Below, one piece after another: positions 1 to 5,524 of a stretch of 6,953 nucleotides of DNA. The notes under the pieces are model-generated. The model worked only from the letters and a program-made list of their open reading frames with translations. It made no database searches and had not been told where the DNA came from. Source of the DNA: Anaerolineae bacterium. Lineage in GTDB: Bacteria > Chloroflexota > Anaerolineae > JAFGEY01. The DNA lies in assembly GCA_016929775.1 (NCBI GenBank), contig JAFGIE010000260.1, positions 1 to 6,953 of the forward strand. The letters run 5' to 3'. The position numbers and the translations under genes were made by a program. Position 1 is the first letter of the stretch. Every line of letters starts with the position of its first letter.

Positions 1-284
1 AGGTACTCCCAGACACGCCGTGGTACCCGTGACCGGCTTGTCCCTCTTGTCCGCCGGACAGCTGGCAGGGGCTCGCACTCGTGTAGGCAGGGCTCCGGCA
101 AAGGCGGGGGGAATCCGTCATCAGCATCCAGCCCCTTCTGCTGGAAGCAGTCCCCAACGCCGTTCAGGGCGCCGAGCGTGTCACTGGCAGCCTCGCCCGT
201 TCTTGGCAGGGCGTCGCGTAGCACCCAGCGGTCGCTGCCGGGTGGCAATCCCCAGTGCTGCGTACAGCACCTTGGGGACCGCAT
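1..284 (-). other. Left-edge region without a convincing gene; possible partial ORF
   Basis: No gene is firmly supported here. On the reverse strand an ATG at 284, directly after the exporter's stop (TGAATG), opens a frame of about 94 codons that runs off the left edge without a stop. Its translation begins MRSPRCCTQHWGLPPGSDRW, is rich in Pro, Arg and Cys, and matches no family I know. Against it being a gene, there is no Shine-Dalgarno sequence, its first codons are consumed by a strong hairpin (250-277), and in this GC-rich DNA the forward frame from position 1 is also open (to 447) with the Arg/Ser/Pro-rich look of a chance frame. The middle of the reverse frame has fairly high G/C at third positions, so a real gene fragment is not excluded. 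Confidence 0.15.
250..277 (-). terminator. Hairpin just downstream of the exporter gene
   Basis: A strong inverted repeat lies 7 bases after the exporter's stop codon. The inner arms GTGCTG (255-260) and CAGCAC (265-270) enclose a CGTA loop. The outer arms CCCCA (250-254) and TGGGG (273-277) add 5 bp after a 2-base bulge. On the reverse strand the hairpin is followed by ATTGCCACC, not a T-run, so it lacks half of a classic intrinsic terminator. It may be a weak or factor-assisted terminator or a 3'-end stabiliser. Its position supports ending the operon here. Confidence 0.45.
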
Positions 285-1241
285 TCACCCGGCGCACTCG
301 TCTTCGCGCGCCCTCGTGCCGCCGACGGCAGCGTTACACAGGACCGCTCCGGCGACGACGAGCGCACACCCCAACCAAAGCCGGAGGCCAAGTCCCACGC
401 GGAGGTATAGGCTGCTGACGATCGTAGACAACAGCGGGGTCAGGTAGGAGAAAGACACGACCAAGACCACGTTGCCCTTGCGCATGGCGTGCTCCCAGAA
501 GCCATACGCCGCGTTGGCGCTCAACGCCATGAACGCCAGCTCCCACGCCACGCGCTCCCCAGGGCGCGGCGCGCCCGGATGGAGCCATCCCACCACCCCG
601 AGGACCACGCCAGTCAACAGCATCCAGATCACGACCGCACGACCGTGCGCCTCGGCAGCCCACCGGCTGCTGGACACCGAGTACAGGGCCCAGGTCAACG
701 CCGCAACGAGGGCAATGGCGTACGGCGCGGCATTGGACCCCAGGTTGGAGCGGAACGCGCGCCACGACAGCCCGCTGTCCTGTGTCATCGCCAGGGCGAC
801 GCCCCCCATCGCCACGACAGCGCCGATCCAGAAAGCGAACCGGACCCGGATGCGGAACGCCAAGACGGTCAGGAACAGGGTCAGCATCGGCCACAAATAG
901 TGCACCAGCGCCACCTCGACCACCTGGGCCCGGTTGGCGCTGAGCCCGAGCGCCAGGTAGAGGCACAGCTCGTAGAGCACGAACAGCGCCCCGCTGCCCA
1001 GGATGAACGCCGGCGACAGCGCGGCGAACGTGCCGCGCAGCTGCCCGCGCAGCAGCTGCACGACACACCCCATGGCGCCAGCTAGGCCATAGATCAAGGC
1101 GCCCGCTGTGAACATGCCCAACTGCTCGGACAGGCTTCGACCCAACGCGATCGTCGTGCTCCACAGCACGACCGCCGTGAGCCCGAGTCCGGTGTTCAGG
1201 GCCCGCGTGGACGTGAACGCCGCACGGCGGGCTTCCGTCAC
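285..1241 (-). CDS. YddG-like DMT-superfamily exporter (EamA family)
   Basis: This is an inner-membrane exporter of the drug/metabolite transporter superfamily, two EamA repeats with about ten membrane helices. The closest characterised relative I recognise is E. coli YddG, an exporter of aromatic amino acids and related compounds. Residues, counted from the GTG start, that recall YddG include LWST (26-29), the stretch FVLYELCLYLALGLS (about 87-101) followed by an EVALVHYLWP block ending near 118, and GNVVLVVSFSYLTPLLS (256-272). Helices fall near 18-34, 43-65, 78-100, 106-128, 135-152, 173-188, 202-220, 233-248, 256-278 and 286-304. Length is 318 aa against just under 300 for YddG. Start choice: GTG at 1241 makes a 4-bp GTGA overlap with the hydrolase stop. 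A TTG two codons upstream (1247) has a better-spaced AAGAGG (1253-1258) and cannot be excluded. The gene is the last of a two-gene operon with the hydrolase. Family assignment is confident. The substrate is inference. Confidence 0.9.
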   Translation of the reverse strand: MTEARRAAFTSTRALNTGLGLTAVVLWSTTIALGRSLSEQLGMFTAGALIYGLAGAMGCVVQLLRGQLRGTFAALSPAFILGSGALFVLYELCLYLALGLSANRAQVVEVALVHYLWPMLTLFLTVLAFRIRVRFAFWIGAVVAMGGVALAMTQDSGLSWRAFRSNLGSNAAPYAIALVAALTWALYSVSSSRWAAEAHGRAVVIWMLLTGVVLGVVGWLHPGAPRPGERVAWELAFMALSANAAYGFWEHAMRKGNVVLVVSFSYLTPLLSTIVSSLYLRVGLGLRLWLGCALVVAGAVLCNAAVGGTRAREDECAG

Positions 1242-2371
1242 GGGCAAAGCTGCCTCTTGAGCCAGGCAAACGCCGCGCCCTGCATCTCCAGGTCGAACTT
1301 GTGCGGCCCAGGATAGAACTGCCCCTCGTAGGCATCGGGGGCGCCCACGGCGGCATAGTGCGCCGCCAGCGCGCGATCCGCAGCGCGCATGCCCTCCTCG
1401 GTGAACAGCTGATCCTCCAGGTCATACTGTACCAGCAGCGGCGAAGGCGCCCGGCAGGCTGCCAGGTCGGGCCAGTCGCCGTAGCGCGACCAACCGCTCG
1501 GAAAGAACATCCAGGTGTGCGACATGTTGTGGTCGAGCAGCGCTTCATAAGTGCTCATCAGCCCGACGATCACCGCTGCCGACAGCCAGTCGCACGTCGC
1601 CTGCAGCAGCGCGGCGCGATTGCCCCCGCCCGAGAGGCCGATACAGCCCAGCCGATCGGGCGCCACTTCAGGGCGCGAACGCAGCACCTCGACCGCAATG
1701 CGATCCTCGTGACTGACGACGCCTGCCAGCGTCGTGCCCAGCAGGTTGCAGTACTTTTCGACGACGTGTTCGTGGTCCGCCGCTGCCCGGTTATAGAGCG
1801 CGATCTCGGGCGGGATGCCTTCAGGCTGGAACTGCACCGTGGCGCGCGCTCCGTTGAGCACTGGATCGGGCATCACGGTCAACGGGAACCGCCTGCTGCC
1901 CCACAGGAACGTGTCGTGGATCAGGACGGCAAAGCCTTCTCGGGCGAGGGCGTTCGCGTACGCGCGGCACCCATAGTACGTCTCGCGGTACTGGCGCAGC
2001 ACGGGCGCGACATCGCCTGGTCCATCGGCGATCTTGGCCTTCCCGTAGAACTTGAAGCCACCGTGGTCGTGGAGCGCCACCACCCCCGGCAGCGGACCCG
2101 AGGCGGCGGCGGGCTGGAGCAGCCACGCCTGCGTGCGAGGCCCATACCCAACCGACCACGACAGTGCCTCTCCACGCAGCCCATCGCGCTCCCACTGCCC
2201 CTCCACGCGTACCTCCGGCAGCGTCTCGGGCTGGCTGCAGAACCCCAGGACCTCGCGCACGCGGGCTTGCGTCTCCCTGCCCGGTTTGGCCTTTGGCCAT
2301 AGAGCGCGCTGCTGCCGCGCCGCTGCCACCCAATCGCTGTACACCCCCAAGTGCTGGTATTCCTCTGGCAT
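1238..2371 (-). CDS. Alpha/beta hydrolase, dienelactone hydrolase / acetylxylan esterase type
   Basis: This 377-residue serine hydrolase has no signal peptide or membrane segment, so it is probably cytoplasmic. The full alpha/beta-hydrolase apparatus is visible: an oxyanion-hole region HDHGG (101-105), the nucleophile elbow G-L-S-G-G (245-249) with Ser247 as nucleophile, a likely acid Asp320 in YDLEDQLF (316-323), and His357 in YPGPHKF (353-359). The H-D-H-G-G-F-K-F-Y-G-K block and the long N-terminal region before the core resemble the dienelactone-hydrolase/Abhydrolase_7 esterases often annotated as acetylxylan esterase. The substrate (an ester or lactone) cannot be read from sequence. Start: ATG at 2371 has GGAGG six bases upstream; an in-frame upstream start 11 codons earlier lacks such a site. 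It is followed by the exporter with a GTGA overlap and preceded by a terminator-like hairpin, so it is likely first in a two-gene operon. A joint role, such as releasing a small product that the exporter expels, is inference. Confidence 0.88.
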   Translation of the reverse strand: MPEEYQHLGVYSDWVAAARQQRALWPKAKPGRETQARVREVLGFCSQPETLPEVRVEGQWERDGLRGEALSWSVGYGPRTQAWLLQPAAASGPLPGVVALHDHGGFKFYGKAKIADGPGDVAPVLRQYRETYYGCRAYANALAREGFAVLIHDTFLWGSRRFPLTVMPDPVLNGARATVQFQPEGIPPEIALYNRAAADHEHVVEKYCNLLGTTLAGVVSHEDRIAVEVLRSRPEVAPDRLGCIGLSGGGNRAALLQATCDWLSAAVIVGLMSTYEALLDHNMSHTWMFFPSGWSRYGDWPDLAACRAPSPLLVQYDLEDQLFTEEGMRAADRALAAHYAAVGAPDAYEGQFYPGPHKFDLEMQGAAFAWLKRQLCP

Positions 2372-2375
2372 GCCA

Positions 2376-2382
2376 CTCCTCC
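2376..2382 (-). promoter_or_regulatory. Ribosome binding site of the hydrolase
   Basis: GGAGGAG on the reverse strand, with its GGAGG core at 2382-2378 and six bases before the ATG at 2371. It decides this start over the in-frame one at 2404. Just 5' of it is a perfect 6-bp hairpin (GCCTGC 2386-2391, GCAGGC 2395-2400, 3-base loop) that could modulate access to the site or be chance in GC-rich DNA. Confidence 0.75.
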
Positions 2383-2427
2383 GCAGCCTGCTGGGCAGGC
2401 GCACGATACGTCTAGCGTCGCGATCCC

Positions 2428-2450
2428 AAAGACCGGGGCCCGCGCCCCGG
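2428..2450 (-). terminator. Intrinsic terminator-like hairpin after the secreted protein gene
   Basis: A perfect 7-bp stem, CCGGGGC (2433-2439) with GCCCCGG (2444-2450), encloses a 4-base loop. On the reverse strand it is followed immediately by TCTTT. It lies about 38 bases past the stop codon of the secreted dockerin protein and about 60 bases before the hydrolase start. The T-run is short but follows an all-GC stem directly. It would separate the transcription unit of the secreted protein from the hydrolase-exporter pair, perhaps incompletely. Confidence 0.6.
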
Positions 2451-2488
2451 GGGTCGCGCGCGATGATGCTCAGGCACTGCTGCCGCGC

Positions 2489-5269
2489 CTACGGTCTCGC
2501 GGTGAACGGTCCCGCACACTGGCCAAAGTGCGCGCCGACGACTGTGAGGTCAAGGATGTCGATCACCCCATCGCGCTTGGCATCCGCCCTCGGGTCCCAG
2601 TCCGGCTCATCCGGTGTCGCGCCGAACCTGGCGGCGACCAGGGACAAGTCAAAGATGTCGATGCACTCGTCATCCGTCGCGTCGCCGCCAGGCAGGAGGA
2701 GGAAAGGCACATCGCTCGCTCCGCCAGGGGGCACGACCACGTCCTTCACCCAGCCGTCGAGGTGGTACGGCGCTTCGACGGTGACGGTGTACCTGCCAGT
2801 CGCCACGGTGAGCGTGTATCCCCCCGCCGCATCCGTCGTGGCGGCGGCAACCGCTGTCTCGCCCAACCACGCCGTGACCGCGATCCCGGCGTGGTCGCTC
2901 CCTCCCTGCAGGCGCGCTGTCCCGCGGATCTGCCCGCCCTGCCCGACGGAGAAGGGTACGAGCTCGGCGCCAGGCACAGTGTACCACTGCAAGCCCAGGT
3001 CGGCGTACACCGCGGCGGCGAGATAGCCGCTGATCGGCTGCGCGAACGCGCGTTGCTCGCTGTACGTGTACGCTTCGCCCGCCGCCAGCACGATGCCTCT
3101 CGCCGCCCAGTCCACCACCTCCTGGCACGCCCAGCTCGCATAGCCCGGTCCGCGCGCAGCGACCCCTGCCCGGTGCACTGCGATCGCCCTCGACCCTGCA
3201 TTGCGCACCGTGTACTGCGCCGTGATCACTTGTCCCGCCAGCGGCGCCCCCGGCGCCAAGGACAGGTCACGCCAGATCTCAAGTCCGGGTGCGACCGAAA
3301 AGGGCGTCCTAGCCCCGAGTGCCTGCCAGTCCTGACCCTCTCTCTGTACGTGAGGCCAAGCCAGGTAGGCGCCGTCCGGGACGCTGAAGGCGCGCACGCC
3401 CACGTAGGCATAGCTCTCCCCGGGCTGCAAGACCAGCTCCTCGGCCCACGGATAGTCTGCGCTCTCCACGCACGCCCAGGCGTCGCAGCCCGGACCGCGC
3501 ACGCTGACGCCGAGACGCGGCAGCGACAATGCCTCGACGCCCGCGTTGCGCACGCGGAACGTGGCGGTCACAGACTCTCCCGCCAGGGGCGCCGTTGGCG
3601 TGAGGACCAGGCCCTCCAGCACTTCCAGCGCAGGCGAGATCGCAAACCGCCAGGTCTCCGACCAGGGGCTCTCGCCGGCGTCGTTGCGCGCCTTGACCCG
3701 CCAGTAGTAGGTCTGGCCCTCCGACTGGAGCCCGATGTTGGCGATCGAACCGGGCTGCCATCCGAAGGACCTGCCCCCCTCAGGTCCGCCCCACACCTCG
3801 CCCGAGTACGCATCGCCCGTGCCTGACCACGAGAGCAAGACGTGCTCTCCCGCCGGGATCGCGCCACCGTCGACGGGACCCAGCAGCGTTGGGGGCGCAG
3901 GAGGGTCCGGGCAGCCGGTCTGGGCATAGAGCACAAAGGACGAGATCCGGTCATCGAGCGCGGACCCATCCTCGAACGCATCGTCCGCCAGGTTCGTGTC
4001 GCTGGCATCCAGGCATCTACACGTCCCCCGCCAGTCCGCCTGCTCGTAGACGCGCACAGACCACCCAGGCGCGAGCAGGATCGACGAGACCTGATCGTCA
4101 TAGCCCGCGCAGCCATCCAGGTTCGGTCGGCCTCCTGGGCTGTCGGCATAGCAGTAGCCGCTCAAGTAGTCAGGGTCGCGATGCAGCTGGAGGGCATACC
4201 GTGCGGCTTCCTCGTCCGGATCCGCACGGAACCACTCTCCCACGCCGCGCTTCTCCACCCCTTTCCGCCACACACCATCGCCCAGATCGAGCGTCCACCC
4301 GCCCGCCTCAAACATCTCGCGATCGGGGAACCCCCAGTGGAGGTGGAACCACTCCGGGTCCTGGTACGCCCAGCCGCAGTTGCTGTAAAAGTATCCCGTC
4401 CGCAACTGGCCCAACTCCTCACCGGGCTCAACGTACCGCCCGACCGTGAGGTTTGCGTTGTCGAGCAGGTGCACGTAAAGGAGGTCGCCGATCCGGATCG
4501 CGACGCTATAGTCGTCCTTGCAGACATAGCTGATCGCGCCGGATGCGGCGGCGAGCAAGCGGTTGGGCGCACGCCCGGCGCGCACGTTCCCGTCCGAGCA
4601 GAAATCGACCGCCTTCCAGCCTGCGATGAACCCGCCCTCGTGCACGCCGAGCGAGCCATAGTACATCCACGTCTCGGCCTCCCACGGAAAGAGATACGCG
4701 CTGACTGCCGCTGCGGCGCGGCGCTCAGGATCCAGGCCCTGTTTGCCCACCTCGTCGACGACGGTCTCTGGCAGCGCAGACAGCAGCTCTGCGTAGGCAG
4801 GCGTCCCCTCCACTGCGCCCTCCCACACGTCAGCGCCCGTCCGCCGCAGGAGCACCAGTCCCGTCCACGCGGCATCCTCGAGCTGCCAATCGTGGCTGCT
4901 CTGGAGCGCGCCCAGCCCGACCAGAGAGACGAATGCCCACTCGCCATCGTGGCGTATGTGCGAGGGGGCATAGGCGTCGAGGCGTGGCAGGATCTCCCGC
5001 GCTGCCTCCAGTGCGCGTAGGACCGCCTGTTCGATCGCCGCGTCGAGCGCCACGGTCCCCGGCACGAGCGTCACGGTTCCTGGCAGCGCAGTGAGCAGCG
5101 GCGCCCCCCGTGCCGCCTCACGCCCGCCCCCGAGCGCGTCGCTGGTTGCTGGACCGGACGCCAGGTCCACGCCACGCCCCGTGGGCGCCGCCGCCGTCGC
5201 CGCCCACATGGCGCAGAACAGGACGATCGCACCACACAACCTACGGGCCAATCGCCCATTCTCGCGCAC
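2489..5269 (-). CDS. Secreted multidomain protein: M23/LasA-like peptidase, beta/gamma-crystallin, Fn3, CARDB-like repeats, dockerin
   Basis: This 926-residue exported protein starts at GTG 5269, with GGAGG five bases upstream. Residues 1-28 form a signal peptide (RENGRLARR, a hydrophobic core, then ATAAA). Residues 60-190 are an unassigned region of the kind that precedes LasA-type peptidases. Residues 195-320 look like an M23/LasA metallopeptidase: His210, Asp222 (AVDF), His267 (YVHLL) and H-L-H (309-311) fit the zinc and catalytic positions, so it may cut peptidoglycan or peptides. Residues 380-450 are a beta/gamma-crystallin domain with DDQVSS (391-396) and DDRISS (439-444), the D/N-D/N-x-x-S/T-S calcium signature. 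Then come an Fn3-like domain (455-546, with YYWRVKARND), two CARDB-like repeats (548-659 and 663-776), a carboxypeptidase-regulatory-like beta domain (779-860) and a dockerin (861-917) with loops D863-x-T-x-D867-x-x-I-D871-x-x-D874 and D896-x-K-x-D900-G-x-I-D904-x-x-D907. It is transcribed alone from the divergent promoter region. The domain calls are by eye; catalytic activity is inference. Confidence 0.88.
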   Translation of the reverse strand: MRENGRLARRLCGAIVLFCAMWAATAAAPTGRGVDLASGPATSDALGGGREAARGAPLLTALPGTVTLVPGTVALDAAIEQAVLRALEAAREILPRLDAYAPSHIRHDGEWAFVSLVGLGALQSSHDWQLEDAAWTGLVLLRRTGADVWEGAVEGTPAYAELLSALPETVVDEVGKQGLDPERRAAAAVSAYLFPWEAETWMYYGSLGVHEGGFIAGWKAVDFCSDGNVRAGRAPNRLLAAASGAISYVCKDDYSVAIRIGDLLYVHLLDNANLTVGRYVEPGEELGQLRTGYFYSNCGWAYQDPEWFHLHWGFPDREMFEAGGWTLDLGDGVWRKGVEKRGVGEWFRADPDEEAARYALQLHRDPDYLSGYCYADSPGGRPNLDGCAGYDDQVSSILLAPGWSVRVYEQADWRGTCRCLDASDTNLADDAFEDGSALDDRISSFVLYAQTGCPDPPAPPTLLGPVDGGAIPAGEHVLLSWSGTGDAYSGEVWGGPEGGRSFGWQPGSIANIGLQSEGQTYYWRVKARNDAGESPWSETWRFAISPALEVLEGLVLTPTAPLAGESVTATFRVRNAGVEALSLPRLGVSVRGPGCDAWACVESADYPWAEELVLQPGESYAYVGVRAFSVPDGAYLAWPHVQREGQDWQALGARTPFSVAPGLEIWRDLSLAPGAPLAGQVITAQYTVRNAGSRAIAVHRAGVAARGPGYASWACQEVVDWAARGIVLAAGEAYTYSEQRAFAQPISGYLAAAVYADLGLQWYTVPGAELVPFSVGQGGQIRGTARLQGGSDHAGIAVTAWLGETAVAAATTDAAGGYTLTVATGRYTVTVEAPYHLDGWVKDVVVPPGGASDVPFLLLPGGDATDDECIDIFDLSLVAARFGATPDEPDWDPRADAKRDGVIDILDLTVVGAHFGQCAGPFTARP
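2942..3628 (-). repeat. Two tandem CARDB-like domains inside the secreted protein
   Basis: Residues 548-659 and 663-776 of the secreted protein are copies of one beta-sandwich unit of about 110 residues. They share in order: LE-[VI] at the start, APLAG, a T-A-x-[FY]-x-VRNAG stretch, RAG/RLG-V, RGPG followed by W-A-C, GE-[SA]-Y-x-Y, RAF, and a closing PFSV. The pattern matches extracellular CARDB-type adhesion or spacer domains. Divergence between copies is substantial, so the duplication is old. Confidence 0.75.
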
Positions 5270-5274
5270 TGCAC

Positions 5275-5279
5275 CCTCC
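5275..5279 (-). promoter_or_regulatory. Ribosome binding site of the secreted protein gene
   Basis: GGAGG on the reverse strand, five bases before the GTG at 5269. It fixes the start at this GTG, directly before the Arg-rich n-region and hydrophobic core of a signal peptide. The frame stays open far upstream through the sulfatase's antisense strand, so the RBS and signal peptide are what define the true start. Confidence 0.8.
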
Positions 5280-5344
5280 ACACGGGGTTGACGCTCGGGT
5301 CGCGGCGCGCACAGGCAAGCACGCCGCACGCGGATCTTGGATCC

Positions 5345-5375
5345 ATTATACCACAATCGGCGCCAGCGCTGTCCA
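5345..5375 (-). promoter_or_regulatory. Sigma70-like promoter for the secreted protein gene
   Basis: The reverse strand carries a perfect -10 box TATAAT (5350-5345) and a -35 box TGGACA (5375-5370; five of six matches to TTGACA) with a 19-bp spacer. Transcription would start near 5338, giving a leader of about 70 bases. The AT-rich box stands out against GC-rich surroundings. The spacer is longer than ideal, which suggests a weak or regulated promoter. Confidence 0.65.
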
Positions 5376-5402
5376 TGGCCCATTTGCACGGTGTAGGCCG
5401 AT
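5356..5402. promoter_or_regulatory. Symmetric inverted GCCGAT pair flanking the divergent promoters
   Basis: ATCGGC (5356-5361) and GCCGAT (5397-5402) form an inverted pair centred near 5379, the midpoint between the two divergent -10 boxes. Each copy reads GCCGAT toward its own gene and lies 4 or 5 bases upstream of its -10 box. The right copy is part of the 8-bp palindrome CCGATCGG (5398-5405). This would suit a shared regulator or shared promoter element. Six-base arms can also arise by chance. Confidence 0.3.
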
Positions 5403-5412
5403 CGGGTACAAT
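5383..5412 (+). promoter_or_regulatory. Sigma70-like promoter for the sulfatase gene
   Basis: The -10 box TACAAT (5407-5412) has a poor -35 candidate: TTTGCA (5383-5388) at 18 bp or TTGCAC (5384-5389) at 17 bp. Transcription would start near 5419, leaving a leader of roughly 105 bases before the ATG at 5525. The -35 region lies about 8 bp from the -35 box of the opposite promoter, so the two are back to back and polymerases would compete. Confidence 0.5.
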
Positions 5413-5416
5413 CGCA

Positions 5417-5432
5417 GCGGGCAGAGGCCCGC
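5417..5432 (+). promoter_or_regulatory. Hairpin at the predicted 5' end of the sulfatase transcript
   Basis: GCGGGC (5417-5422) and GCCCGC (5427-5432) form a perfect 6-bp stem with an AGAG loop, right at the predicted transcription start. A 5'-terminal stem like this can protect an mRNA from decay. No riboswitch family is recognisable in the rest of the leader (5433-5511), which otherwise shows only GC-rich sequence. Confidence 0.3.
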
Positions 5433-5511
5433 GCAACAGGCGCCGCCGCACGAGTGACGCCGCGCGGGAGTCGCGACGGACCGAGCCAAGACCGCAGCCC
5501 ACCGAGCACTC

Positions 5512-5518
5512 GAGGAGG
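5512..5518 (+). promoter_or_regulatory. Ribosome binding site of the sulfatase
   Basis: GAGGAGG six bases before the ATG at 5525. It sets the start there rather than at the upstream in-frame ATG at 5288. That upstream stretch would add 79 Arg-rich residues and would run through the promoter region. Confidence 0.85.
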
Positions 5519-5524
5519 CGAGAG

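Noticed and set aside
37..60. CTTGTCC direct repeat (37-43, 46-52) and TGTCC/GGACA inverted repeat (48-60).
   Set aside because: The elements are very short, with no associated gene or mobile-element feature. They are probably chance.
1301..2302. Forward-strand open frame of 333 codons.
   Set aside because: It is antisense to the hydrolase, whose catalytic triad is intact; the frame is Arg-rich and featureless.
2403..2429. Possible hydrolase promoter on the reverse strand (TTGGGA then TATCGT).
   Set aside because: The 15-bp spacer and several mismatches make it indistinguishable from chance. The hydrolase may instead depend on read-through past the upstream terminator.
2351..3826. Forward-strand open frame of 491 codons.
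   Set aside because: It lies antisense to the C-terminal half of the secreted protein, is Arg/His-rich with no domain, and has no RBS. It is a shadow frame.
3842..5020. Forward-strand open frame of 392 codons.
   Set aside because: It is antisense to the peptidase and crystallin region, with composition typical of a mirror frame and no recognisable motif.
5288..5293. Forward TTGACG resembling a -35 box.
   Set aside because: No -10 box lies at a usable distance, and it sits inside the leader of the opposite gene.
5288..5524. In-frame upstream extension of the sulfatase to an ATG at 5288.
   Set aside because: It would run through both promoters and add Arg-rich sequence not found in sulfatases; GAGGAGG directly before the ATG at 5525 marks the true start.
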